Part shown: piece by piece, positions 1 through 9,207 of the stretch | How positions within the stretch are numbered: position 1 is the first letter of the stretch | Layout of the letters: every line of letters begins with the position of its first letter | NCBI RefSeq assembly: GCF_002291145.1 | Contig: NZ_NTGE01000068.1 | Coordinates: 1-57,024 of the forward strand | Direction: 5' to 3' | Length of the DNA stretch: 57,024 nt | Source of the DNA: Streptomyces sp. SA15 | GTDB taxonomy: Bacteria; Actinomycetota; Actinomycetes; Streptomycetales; Streptomycetaceae | Translations under genes and position numbers: made by a program | The notes under the pieces: model-generated | Databases searched by the model: none | The model's input: only the letters and a program-made list of their open reading frames with translations | Told to the model about the DNA's origin: nothing

Positions 1-1242
<1,242 letters not shown>

Positions 1243-1516
1243 CTTCGGCATCTTCTGGCTCATTCAGCCAAAAGTCAACAGGTGTATGGATCACTGATTC
1301 AACATCGCGGGCGAGGTCGCCGTGTGCGGCACGCCGGCTCCAGGGACCGAGGCGCACCACGTCGCCGACCCGCCCGCGCGCCTTCGGCTTCCGGACACCG
1401 GGGCGTCATACGGGCCGGGAACGTTTTCACCGTCCCCATCTGTGCCCCTGCCTCGCCTCGATCCGTCACGCCCCGCATACCCGGCGGGGCGTGGACGCGG
1501 AAGGACGACGTGCGCC

Positions 1517-2593
1517 GTGTCCCTGCTCCCGCTCGACGATCACCCCGGGCCGCTCCCCGCCGGCTCCCCCGCCGCCCCTTCCCCGGCCCCGGCCTGCTCG
1601 GCCTCCGCCTGCCCCGACGCCTCCGCCTGCCCTGACGCCTCCCCCGCCCGCTCCTCCTCCACCTCGCGCCTCCTCCCCAGGCTGCTGAGTCTGCTGCCGC
1701 TGCTGCTGATCGCGGCGTGGGCGGCGTTCGACTGGCGCACCGTGTACGACGGTGCCGCCCGGCTCGCCGCCGCCGACCCCTGGTGGCTGCTCGCCGCGGT
1801 CTTCTTCACCTGCCTGGGCTGGGTGTGCGCGGCATGCGTCCGTCAGGGCGCGATTCCGGACCGGCTTCCGCCAGGGTTGCTGCTCGCCTCGCAATTCGCC
1901 GCCGGTGCCGCGAACCATGTGCTCCCGGCGAGCATCGGCGCCCACGCCGTCACCGTGCGCTTTCTGCAGGGCCGCGGGATACCCCTGTCGCGCGCCGCCG
2001 CCTCGCTCGCGCTGTACTCGCTGGTCAGGCCGATCGCGAAGACTGCGGTGTTCCTGGTCTTCCTGCTGGCCTTCCCCGACCTGGTACGGCTGGACGAACT
2101 GGTCCCGGACCGGCGGACCCTGCTCCTCGGCGCCTCAGCCCTGACGATCGGCCTCACCGCACCGCTGCTGCTCGTGGCGGCCGTACCACCGCTGCGCCGC
2201 CCGGCCCTCACCTTCGTACGGACCGCCCTGACGGACGCACGCCGACTGCACACCATGCCCGCCCGGGTTCTCGCCCTGTGGGGCGGGGCAGCCGCCACCC
2301 CGCTCCTCCAGGCAAGCGTGATCTTCTGCGTCGGGGCCTCGCTCGGCCTGCCCATGACCTGGGCCCAGGTGGTCTTCGCGTTCCTGGCCGCCAGCACCGC
2401 GGTCGGCGCCGTCCCCGCACCGGGCGGCATCGGTCCCGTGGACGCGGCGCTGGTCTTCACCATGGTCGCGTTCGGGGCGCCGCTGGGCCTGGCCACGGCG
2501 ACGGTCATCGGCTACCGCGTCGTGACGGTGTGGCTGCCGCTGCTGCCGGGCGCGTTCGTGCTCTCGACGCTCGTGCACCGCAAGGTGCTCTGA
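1517..2593 (+). CDS. YbhN/UPF0104-type integral membrane protein (lysylphosphatidylglycerol synthase TM region family)
   Basis: Polytopic membrane protein of about 358 residues, related to the flippase-like transmembrane domain of MprF (PF03706). After a Pro/Ala/Ser-rich N-terminus, hydrophobic segments begin at LLSLLPLLLIAAWAAF and continue to the end. The segment around AVPAPGGIGPVDAALV matches the family's conserved P-G-G-x-G-x-x-E/D-A loop near the C-terminus. There is no C-terminal aminoacyltransferase domain, so a lipid flippase or transport role is more likely than lipid aminoacylation. GTG 1517 follows GGAAGGA; the start is approximate because the N-terminus is low complexity. It is divergent from the GH3 gene. 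Confidence 0.75.
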   Translation: MSLLPLDDHPGPLPAGSPAAPSPAPACSASACPDASACPDASPARSSSTSRLLPRLLSLLPLLLIAAWAAFDWRTVYDGAARLAAADPWWLLAAVFFTCLGWVCAACVRQGAIPDRLPPGLLLASQFAAGAANHVLPASIGAHAVTVRFLQGRGIPLSRAAASLALYSLVRPIAKTAVFLVFLLAFPDLVRLDELVPDRRTLLLGASALTIGLTAPLLLVAAVPPLRRPALTFVRTALTDARRLHTMPARVLALWGGAAATPLLQASVIFCVGASLGLPMTWAQVVFAFLAASTAVGAVPAPGGIGPVDAALVFTMVAFGAPLGLATATVIGYRVVTVWLPLLPGAFVLSTLVHRKVL

Positions 2594-2651
2594 ATGCTCC
2601 CCTCCCTGAAGGGAGGGCGCTGGTCAGCGCTGCGGCCTTCGGCAGTCAATT

Positions 2652-2717
2652 CGGCAGTCGATAACGAATCTCGCGGCAGTCAATAACGAATCTCGCGGCA
2701 GTCAATAACGAATCTCG
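2652..2717. repeat. 22-bp tandem repeat, three copies, over the DUF429 stop codon
   Basis: Three adjacent 22-bp units (2652-2673, 2674-2695, 2696-2717) share the core AGTCAATAACGAATCTCG; the first differs by one base (AGTCGATAACG). A partial unit lies at 2640-2651. The rightmost copy is the last codons and stop of the DUF429 gene on the minus strand, so the array is a tandem duplication of a gene's 3' end. Confidence 0.9.
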
Positions 2718-3376
2718 ACCACTCGCCGCTCCGCGTCCAGCTCCGGCACCTGAGGCACACGCCCCGCGATCCCGAGCGCGATCCGGTGTGCCGACCAGGC
2801 CGCGGCAGCGGCATCGAGTACGTCGTCCACAGGAACGCGATCGGCCTCACCGAGCTCGTCCGGGAGGACGAGCCCGGCCTCGGCGAGCAGGGAGCGGCGA
2901 AGGTTCTGGCCGCGCCAGGTCTTCTTGGCGTGAGCAAGCGGCACTCCGCCGGCCAGGGCACGGAAGGACACCTCGGGGTGCACCTCGTGGATGCGTTCAT
3001 CGGCAAGCCAGCACGCCCGAGCCTCAAGGAGCTTCGGCGCCAGCGCCCACGCCTGCCGGCTCAATCGCTGACCGGTGAGCTCCTGGCAGCGCTCCGCGGC
3101 CGCCGCATAGTCCGGCTCCCGCCACGCCGGCCTCGGCGCGATGAGGAAAACACTGCCGCGCCGCACCTCCAGGAGCGCCCGGGCGGCCAGATCCGCCGCG
3201 CGCCAGCCCTTCTCGACAAGGCCCAGCGGCATGTCCACGGCGATCGCCCGTACTCCGACGGCACGCTCGATCAGCGCGTCGAGCCGGACATCCACCAGGC
3301 TGCCCGCGTACACGCCGTCCGTGAGCCTGATCCCCGCCCACCCCTGCTTACAGGCGTCGACCCCCAGGACGTCCAT
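2702..3376 (-). CDS. DUF429 domain protein (predicted RNase H-fold nuclease)
   Basis: 224-residue protein beginning MDVLGVDACKQGWAG, the typical DUF429 opening with the first acidic residue of an RNase-H-like fold. AIAVDMPLGL (about residues 44-53) and the internal PLAHAKKTWRG are further conserved blocks. ATG 3376 is chosen because family homology starts there; upstream sequence in frame belongs to msrB. The function is unproven; the fold suggests nucleic-acid cleavage. It lies just downstream of msrB on the same strand with a small gap, so they may be co-transcribed. Its stop codon lies inside a 22-bp tandem repeat. Confidence 0.8.
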   Translation of the reverse strand: MDVLGVDACKQGWAGIRLTDGVYAGSLVDVRLDALIERAVGVRAIAVDMPLGLVEKGWRAADLAARALLEVRRGSVFLIAPRPAWREPDYAAAAERCQELTGQRLSRQAWALAPKLLEARACWLADERIHEVHPEVSFRALAGGVPLAHAKKTWRGQNLRRSLLAEAGLVLPDELGEADRVPVDDVLDAAAAAWSAHRIALGIAGRVPQVPELDAERRVVEIRY

Positions 3377-3381
3377 CCTGG

Positions 3382-3789
3382 TCAGCCCTCGTCGGGGACC
3401 AGCCGCAGCGAGATCGAGTTGATGCAGTACCGCTGGTCCGTGGGGGTCAGGTAGCCCTCTCCCTCGAAGACGTGCCCGAGGTGCGACCCGCACCGCGCAC
3501 ACCGCACCTCGGTCCGCACCATCCCGTGCGACCGGTCCTCGATGAGCTGCACCGCGTCGGTGTCCTTCGGGTCGTAGAAGGACGGCCAGCCGCAGTGCGA
3601 CTCGAACTTCGTGGTGGAGGTGAAGAGTTCGGCGCCGCAGGCGCGGCAGGAGTAGACGCCCTCGGTCTTGGTGTCGGTGTACTCACCGGTGAAGGCGGGT
3701 TCCGTCCCGGCCTGCCGCAGTACGGCGTACTCGGCCGGGGTCAGCTCCGCGCGCCACTGCTCGTCCGGCTTGTCGACGTCGTACGACAT
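3382..3789 (-). CDS. msrB: Peptide-methionine (R)-S-oxide reductase MsrB
   Basis: Repairs R-methionine sulfoxide in proteins in the cytoplasm. The 135-residue length fits a stand-alone MsrB. Two CxxC pairs typical of the zinc site are present (CRAC and CARC), with the family blocks HCGWPSFYDP, GSHLGHVF and QRYCINSISL; the cysteine in RYCIN is the catalytic residue. ATG 3789 follows AAGGGG at good spacing; a TTG nine bases upstream would leave no space for that site. It is followed by DUF429 and lies immediately downstream of murC. Confidence 0.95.
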   Translation of the reverse strand: MSYDVDKPDEQWRAELTPAEYAVLRQAGTEPAFTGEYTDTKTEGVYSCRACGAELFTSTTKFESHCGWPSFYDPKDTDAVQLIEDRSHGMVRTEVRCARCGSHLGHVFEGEGYLTPTDQRYCINSISLRLVPDEG

Positions 3790-3802
3790 GAAGGCCAACC
3801 CC

Positions 3803-5194
3803 TTACTTCTGCGCGAGACGGTCCAGAATCTGCGGGCCCAGGTCCGTCACGTCGCCCGCGCCCATGGTGAGAACGAGATCACCGGCCTTCGCCATTCCCG
3901 CGACGACCTCCGGCACCTCGCCCTTGTCGTGGACCGGCGTCACCTCCGCGCCCGCGACTCGCGCCGCCTCGATGATCAGCTCGCTCGTCACGCCCGGGAT
4001 CGGGTCCTCGCGGGCGGGGTAGATGTCGAGGACGACCGAGGCGTCCGCCAGGGCGAGGGCCTCACCCATCTCCTTGCCCAGCTCCTGCGTCCGGGAGAAC
4101 AGATGGGGCTGGAAGACGACCAGGATGCGGGCGTCACCGGCCGCCGCGCGCATCGCCTCCAGGTCCGCCGTCATCTCCGTCGGGTGGTGGGCGTAGGAGT
4201 CGATGACCTGGACGCCGGCCGCTTCGCCCTTCAGCTGCAGGCGCCGCTTCACACCGGTGTACGCGGCGATGGCCCCGGCCAGCTCGGTGGCCGGAACGCC
4301 CAGCGCCACGCCCGCGGCCAGCGCGGCCACCGCGTTGTGCGCGTAGTGGCGGCCGGGGACGGAGACCGCGAAGGTGAGCTCCACGCCGTCCAGAACGACC
4401 GTGACCTCACTCTTCAGGCCCTGGGCCGTCACCGACAGGATCCGTACGTCCGCGTCCGCCGACTCCCCGTACGTCACCGTCTTCACCGACCCGGCCAGCC
4501 GCCGCGTCAGCTCCCGGGCGCCCTCGTGGTCCGCGGCGATCACCAGCGTGCCGCCGGGCACGATCCGGCCCGCGAACGTCTCGAAGGACTCATAGATCTC
4601 GTCCATGGACGCGTAGTTGGCGTGGTGGTCGAGCTCGACGTTGAGGACGATGGCGACCTCAGGGGCGTACTTGTGGAAGCTGCGGTCCGATTCGTCCGCC
4701 TCGGCGACGAAGATCTCGCCCTCGCCGTGCAGGGCGTTGGAGCCGGGTGCGTCCAGATCGCCGCCGATGGCGTACGACGGCCGCAGACCGAGCTCGCTCA
4801 GCGAGACCGCCAGCATCGAGGTGGTGGTGGTCTTGCCGTGCGTGCCGGCCACCGCGATCGGACGCAGACCGTCCATCAGGCGGGCGAGGGCGTCCGAACG
4901 GTGGATCACCGGGATCCCCAGCTCGGCCGCCCGCGCCAGTTCCGGATTGTCGGCCCGGATCGCCGAGGACACGACGACACAGGTGGCGTCGGACGCCAGG
5001 TGCTCCGCCGCGTGCCCGATGTGCACGGTCGCGCCCAGCGCCCGCAGCGCCTCGGCGGTCGCGGACTCCTTGGCATCACTGCCCGCCACCTTCGCCCCAC
5101 GCTGCGCGAGAATCTTCGCGATCCCCGACATCCCGGCGCCGCCGATGCCGATGAAGTGCGGTCGGTCCATGGCGGTGGGAAGGCCGGGTGCCAT
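3803..5194 (-). CDS. murC: UDP-N-acetylmuramate--L-alanine ligase MurC
   Basis: ATP-dependent ligase that adds L-alanine to UDP-MurNAc in peptidoglycan precursor synthesis. The 463-residue length is normal. The N-terminal nucleotide-binding loop GIGGAGMSG lies at about 16-24, the central ATP loop GTHGKTTT at 117-124, and the C-terminal ligase domain carries DSYAHHPTE. ATG 5194 is preceded by AGGAG with good spacing. It is placed outside a dcw cluster, next to msrB, as is usual in Streptomyces. Confidence 0.97.
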   Translation of the reverse strand: MAPGLPTAMDRPHFIGIGGAGMSGIAKILAQRGAKVAGSDAKESATAEALRALGATVHIGHAAEHLASDATCVVVSSAIRADNPELARAAELGIPVIHRSDALARLMDGLRPIAVAGTHGKTTTTSMLAVSLSELGLRPSYAIGGDLDAPGSNALHGEGEIFVAEADESDRSFHKYAPEVAIVLNVELDHHANYASMDEIYESFETFAGRIVPGGTLVIAADHEGARELTRRLAGSVKTVTYGESADADVRILSVTAQGLKSEVTVVLDGVELTFAVSVPGRHYAHNAVAALAAGVALGVPATELAGAIAAYTGVKRRLQLKGEAAGVQVIDSYAHHPTEMTADLEAMRAAAGDARILVVFQPHLFSRTQELGKEMGEALALADASVVLDIYPAREDPIPGVTSELIIEAARVAGAEVTPVHDKGEVPEVVAGMAKAGDLVLTMGAGDVTDLGPQILDRLAQK

Positions 5195-5272
5195 GCGGGT
5201 CTCCTGGGTGGTACGGCGAACAGTCAGGTAACGCAAACCCTATGGCACACGCCATGGAGTACGGGTTACCCC

Positions 5273-5758
5273 TCACACCTTGCTGTGGGAGAACAACTTC
5301 AGCACCGGCACCCCCACCTTGTGGCGCGCCCGCGAAGCCCAGTCCCGGTGGAAGAACTCCTCCACGTAGTGGGGATCGGTCAGCACGATCACCTCGTCCG
5401 CGTCGACCTCGTCCACCAGCGACTTCAGCGCATCCAGCGGATGCTCCTCGATCAGCCGCCCCTCCGCCTCACTGCCGGCCGCGCGCAGGGCGGTGAGGGA
5501 CACCTCCAGGGCCTGCTGGCCGACGCTCTTCGCCTCCTCTCCCTCCGGTGTCTCCAGCTCCCGCGCGGCCTCGTCGATCGCGCCGAGCGCTACGTCGTCG
5601 ATGGCGCGCAGCAGCCGGTCCGCCTGCTCGCCGCGTGGCTGCAGCAGCACGTGGAAGGCGGCGCCCTCCTCCCCGTGCAAACCGGTGACGAACTCCACGT
5701 CGGCGGACGTGAGGGCCTTCTCGATCATCAATACGCTTGTGAACACCAGGCGCCCCAT
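5273..5758 (-). CDS. Conserved streptomycete protein, sometimes labelled indole-3-glycerol phosphate synthase
   Basis: 161-residue protein starting MGRLVFTSVLMIEKALTSAD. It has no TrpC motifs; the label used in some databases appears to be historical. The C-terminal half contains DEVDADEVIVLTDPHYVEEF and then DWASRARHKVGVPVLKLF, a nucleotide-binding or USP-like alpha/beta arrangement that I recognise as conserved among actinomycetes. The function is unknown. ATG 5758 is used because homologues begin MGRLVF; GGAGG is only a few bases upstream, so GTG a few codons in is possible. Confidence 0.7.
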   Translation of the reverse strand: MGRLVFTSVLMIEKALTSADVEFVTGLHGEEGAAFHVLLQPRGEQADRLLRAIDDVALGAIDEAARELETPEGEEAKSVGQQALEVSLTALRAAGSEAEGRLIEEHPLDALKSLVDEVDADEVIVLTDPHYVEEFFHRDWASRARHKVGVPVLKLFSHSKV

Positions 5759-5872
5759 TCTCCTCCGTGGGCCGTGCCAGGCCCTGCGGAAACCATCCTG
5801 CCCCGCGATCGCACGGGTACTGCCGGAATCAGTGTGCCCGCCGAAAGCTAAACGGAACGGAAGATTCCATCC

Positions 5873-5943
5873 ATGTCGGTCCACCCATGCCGGTCCACCG
5901 ATGCCAGTCCACCCATGCCGGTCCACCCATTGCCGGTCCCCCC
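5873..5943. repeat. 14-bp tandem repeat, about five copies
   Basis: Successive units of ATGCCGGTCCACCC or one-base variants start at 5873, 5887, 5901, 5915 and 5929. The last unit carries a one-base insertion. The array lies between the RibD-like gene and the start of the neighbouring 161-aa gene, upstream of the latter's promoter region. Confidence 0.85.
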
Positions 5944-5978
5944 ATGCAGGGACCGACCGCGTCGAGGGACCGACCGCC

Positions 5979-6773
5979 TCAGGACCGCCGGTACCGGCTG
6001 AAGAGGAACCCGTCCTCCTCCAGCAGCGACACCAGCGCGAACCGGTGCGGGACCCCGACCGAGGGCCCGCCCGCGATCCGCTGCGCGTCGCCGGCGGTGA
6101 GCATCGGGGACACGGTCAGACACAGCTCGTCGAGCACTTCGGCGGCGACCAACTGGCCGAGCAGTCGCGGGCCGCCCTCCGTCAGCAGCCGCGTATGCCC
6201 GAGCTCGGCGAGGGCCCGTACGGCGCGGGCGGGCTCCACGCCGACGCCGTCCCCGGCGACCACGACCTGCGCGCCCGCCTTCTCGGCCGCCGCGATCCGG
6301 TCCGGGGCGGCCGCGGCGCCGGTGAGGACCAGGGTGGGTGCGAGCGGTGAGGTGAACAGCGGGAGGGTGAAGTCCAGGTTCAGGCTCGCGGTGACCACGG
6401 CGATCGCGGGCGCGGGCCCCTGCCCCGCCGCCGCCCGCATGCCGGCGAACTCCGCCCGCGCGCGTGCGGGGCGGTACCCCTCCTGACGTACCGTTTCGGC
6501 ACCGACCACCACCACGTCCGCGAGGGCCCGCAGGATGCCGAAGATCCGCATATCGGTGGCGCTGGAGATGGGCTTGGAGTGGCCGTCGTGCTGGGCGGCC
6601 CCGTCGAGCGTGGAGACCATGTTGGCCCGCAGCCAGGCCACCGGCCCACCGGAACCGACCTCGGGCCCGAGCTCGGGATAGGCATAGGCCCCGGCCAGCT
6701 CGGCGAGGCTCCACTCGGCCTCCCCCCGGCTCCGGGCCACTGTTTCGTCGGTCACAGGGAACAGGCGTCGCAT
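5979..6773 (-). CDS. RibD C-terminal-domain (pyrimidine/dihydrofolate reductase-fold) protein
   Basis: 264-residue NADPH-dependent reductase of the RibD_C family, whose best-known reaction is reduction of the ribosyl group of a riboflavin precursor. Family blocks visible are ANMVSTLDGAA (substrate site), the central VVVVGAETVRQEGY (cofactor loop), LLTEGGPRLLGQL, and DELCLTVSPML near the end. There is no deaminase domain and no other rib gene nearby, so the substrate is uncertain; many actinomycete paralogues are unassigned. ATG 6773 begins MRRLFPVTDE. It is divergent from zapE with under 40 bases between the starts, so the two genes share a compact promoter region. Confidence 0.8.
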   Translation of the reverse strand: MRRLFPVTDETVARSRGEAEWSLAELAGAYAYPELGPEVGSGGPVAWLRANMVSTLDGAAQHDGHSKPISSATDMRIFGILRALADVVVVGAETVRQEGYRPARARAEFAGMRAAAGQGPAPAIAVVTASLNLDFTLPLFTSPLAPTLVLTGAAAAPDRIAAAEKAGAQVVVAGDGVGVEPARAVRALAELGHTRLLTEGGPRLLGQLVAAEVLDELCLTVSPMLTAGDAQRIAGGPSVGVPHRFALVSLLEEDGFLFSRYRRS

Positions 6774-6810
6774 GTCGTGCAGTGTGGCACGACCCTTAGC
6801 ATGGACAACT

Positions 6811-7923
6811 GTGCCTACCTCCCCCGCCGCCTCCGGATTCGGTCCCATAGCCGACACCGCCCCGCCGTCCCTGTGCGCCCGTGAGCCGCACGTCCCCGCG
6901 GACCGGCTGGTCGCCGAGATGGTGCCGCCGCCGCGGTTCGACTCGGTGCGCTTCGGCACGTACCTCCCGGACCCGAACCAGCCCAGCCAGACCGAGGCCG
7001 TGCGGGTTCTCGAGGGCTTCGCGGCCGGGCTGGGCGGGGCGCACGCCTCCGGGGCCGGTAGGGCCAAGCGCGGTTTCCTGGGGTTCGGGAAGGCCAAGGC
7101 ACCGAAGACCCCGGCCGCCCCCCGCGGCGTCTACCTCGACGGCGGCTACGGCGTCGGCAAGACCCACCTGCTGGCCTCCCTCTGGCACGCCACCCCGGCC
7201 GAGCCGGCGCTCAAGGCGTTCGGCACGTTCGTGGAGCTGACCAACCTGGTCGGCGCCCTCGGCTTCCAGAAGACGGTGCAGACCCTTTCCGGCCACCGTC
7301 TGCTCTGCATCGACGAGTTCGAACTGGACGACCCCGGCGACACCGTCCTCGTCTCCACCCTGCTCGGCAAGCTGGTCGACGCGGGCGTCGCCCTCGCCGC
7401 CACCTCCAACACCCTGCCGGGCAAGCTGGGCGAGGGCCGCTTCGCGTCGGCCGACTTCCTGCGCGAGATCCAGGGCCTGTCCGCGCACTTCCGCGCCCTG
7501 CGCATCGACGGCGAGGACTACCGCCACCGCGGCCTGCCCGAGGCCCCGGCGCCGTACACCGACGAGCAGGTCACCAAGGCCGCGTACGCCACCGCGGGCG
7601 CCTCGCTCGACACCTTCCCGGACCTGCTGGAGCACCTCGCCCGCGTCCACCCCAGCCGGTACGGCGCGCTGACCGACGACCTCAAGGCGGTCTGCCTCAC
7701 CGACGTCCGGCCGATCCAGGACCAGTCGACGGCCCTCAGGCTCGTCGTCCTCGCGGACCGGCTCTACGACCGTGAGGTTCCGGTTCTCGCCTCGGGGCTG
7801 CCCTTCGACCGTCTGTTCAGCGAGGAGATGCTGAACGGCGGCTACCGCAAGAAGTACTTCCGGGCGATCTCCCGACTCACCGCCCTGGCCCGCGACGCCA
7901 AGGGACTCGTCGAGGCCGCCTAA
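6811..7923 (+). CDS. zapE: Cell division protein ZapE / AFG1-like ATPase
   Basis: 370-residue P-loop ATPase of the AFG1 family; the E. coli homologue modulates the Z ring. Walker A GGYGVGKTHL lies at 111-120 and Walker B LLCIDEFEL at 164-172, followed by the sensor region AATSNTLP. The C-terminal FDRLFSEEM and YRKKYFRA blocks are family-typical. GTG 6811 was chosen; it sits just after TAGCAT, so the transcript may be nearly leaderless. Its role in sporulating actinomycetes is inferred only. Confidence 0.85.
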   Translation: MPTSPAASGFGPIADTAPPSLCAREPHVPADRLVAEMVPPPRFDSVRFGTYLPDPNQPSQTEAVRVLEGFAAGLGGAHASGAGRAKRGFLGFGKAKAPKTPAAPRGVYLDGGYGVGKTHLLASLWHATPAEPALKAFGTFVELTNLVGALGFQKTVQTLSGHRLLCIDEFELDDPGDTVLVSTLLGKLVDAGVALAATSNTLPGKLGEGRFASADFLREIQGLSAHFRALRIDGEDYRHRGLPEAPAPYTDEQVTKAAYATAGASLDTFPDLLEHLARVHPSRYGALTDDLKAVCLTDVRPIQDQSTALRLVVLADRLYDREVPVLASGLPFDRLFSEEMLNGGYRKKYFRAISRLTALARDAKGLVEAA

Positions 7924-8054
7924 TCGGCCAACCCTTCCAGGTCAAGGGCCAGTTCCCGCCAGCCACCCGGCTCCCTTCAGCCTCTCTTCAGGTCGAAACG
8001 TTAAGTTAACCCTGCAAACAACTTTGCCGGGCTAAGGTGTTTCTTGACCAGTCA

Positions 8055-8082
8055 TTGACCAACCGTTGGTCCGAAGTAGAGG
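8055..8082 (+). promoter_or_regulatory. Candidate housekeeping-sigma promoter
   Basis: TTGACC (8055-8060), a 16-bp spacer and TAGAGG (8077-8082) lie 25 bp before the start of the small membrane protein at 8107. A second TTGACC lies at 8044. Assigned by pattern only. Confidence 0.35.
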
Positions 8083-8106
8083 TATGAACTGCCGGAAGGG
8101 GGGCGC

Positions 8107-8499
8107 ATGTTCCGAGGTACGACGGTATGGACTGTGGTAGCGATCCTCTCCGCCGTCCTGCTCGCCCTCCCCTTCTTCGCACCTACCGAGCACTTCGCAT
8201 CCGCGCACACGGTGCGTCAAATCGAGGCCAAAGCTCAGCCCGGAATGAAGCTCTCCGGCAAGGCGGTCCGCGACGAGGCGGCCACGTTCCGGCACTGCGA
8301 CCCGGCAGAGGACCCGACCGGTCCCCTGCGCCCCCGCGACCGGCACCGTGGCATCGACTTCGCTCCTGAAGCACCCGATCGCCCGCTGCCGGCGCAGGAC
8401 CGCACGGATGCGGACAGACGCCTCGCGCGCGTCTCGCTCACCACGTCGAGACCCTCGACGGGCCACTCTCCGGCCGCTCTGCAGGTCTTTCGCTGCTGA
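8107..8499 (+). CDS. Small secreted or membrane-anchored hypothetical protein
   Basis: 130-residue protein with an N-terminal hydrophobic helix (about residues 8-25, TVWTVVAILSAVLLALPFFA), consistent with a signal anchor. The rest is Arg/Pro/Asp rich without a recognised domain; LRPRDRHRG and DRTDADRR suggest a conserved charged tail, and I recall similar small proteins in streptomycetes. A strong GGAAGGGGGG site precedes ATG 8107. The gene stands alone before the carbonic anhydrase. Function unknown. Confidence 0.6.
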   Translation: MFRGTTVWTVVAILSAVLLALPFFAPTEHFASAHTVRQIEAKAQPGMKLSGKAVRDEAATFRHCDPAEDPTGPLRPRDRHRGIDFAPEAPDRPLPAQDRTDADRRLARVSLTTSRPSTGHSPAALQVFRC

Positions 8500-8620
8500 C
8501 AGCACAGCTGCTGACAGCACAGCAGTCCCGCACCCTGTCATGTAAGCCCGACGCGCCCCCCATTGGCGCACCGGGTAAGCCCGACGCGCCATCGCGGCGC
8601 GCCAGGAGGAGTCACCACAT

Positions 8621-9199
8621 ATGCAGCCCCTCATCGACAACGCCCGCACGTTCGGACAGCGCCCTGAGGAGTTCGCCAAGCTGGCCGAAGGCCAGTCCCC
8701 GCAGGTCCTGTTCATCACCTGCTCCGATTCCAGGGTCGTCCCGGCCCTGATCACAGGCGCCCGCCCCGGCGAGCTCTTCGAGCTGCGCACCGCGGGCAAC
8801 ATCGTCCCCCCGTACGCCTCCGAGCACCCCACCAGCGAGGCGGCCACCATCGAGTACGCAGTGGAGGTGCTGGGCGTCAAGGACATCGTGGTCTGCGGCC
8901 ACTCGCACTGCGGTGCCGTGGGCGCTCTGGTCCGCGGCGACGACCTGACCGCCGTACCGGCCGTGCGCGACTGGCTCACACACGCCACCCCGCGCCCGGC
9001 GGGCGCGGTCGAGGACCCGTGCGTGGCCGAGGGAGTGCAGAGCCACGTCCTGGCGCAGGTACTGCGGCTGCGGTCCTACCCGTTCATCGACAAGAAGCTG
9101 GCGAGTGGTCAACTGACCTTGCACGCCTGGTACTACGAGGTGCACACGGGGTCAGTGCTGACCCACGACGTGTCCTCCGACACCTTCCGGGCACTGTGA
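8621..9199 (+). CDS. Beta-class carbonic anhydrase
   Basis: Zinc enzyme interconverting CO2 and bicarbonate; 192 residues. Zinc ligands and the catalytic dyad are visible: Cys34, Asp36 and Arg38 in CSDSR, and His94 and Cys97 in GHSHCGA. AGGAGG precedes ATG 8621. It overlaps the start region of the SulP gene, and a strong terminator follows SulP, so the pair forms a bicistronic bicarbonate production/transport unit. Confidence 0.95.
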   Translation: MQPLIDNARTFGQRPEEFAKLAEGQSPQVLFITCSDSRVVPALITGARPGELFELRTAGNIVPPYASEHPTSEAATIEYAVEVLGVKDIVVCGHSHCGAVGALVRGDDLTAVPAVRDWLTHATPRPAGAVEDPCVAEGVQSHVLAQVLRLRSYPFIDKKLASGQLTLHAWYYEVHTGSVLTHDVSSDTFRAL

Positions 9200-9207
9200 G
9201 GACCGCC

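Noticed and set aside
5273..5758. Indole-3-glycerol phosphate synthase
   Set aside because: Homologues bear this label, but no TrpC catalytic motif and too short; treated as a conserved protein of unknown function.
3668..5851. 727-codon plus-strand frame
   Set aside because: Antisense to murC and msrB; composition of a shadow frame.
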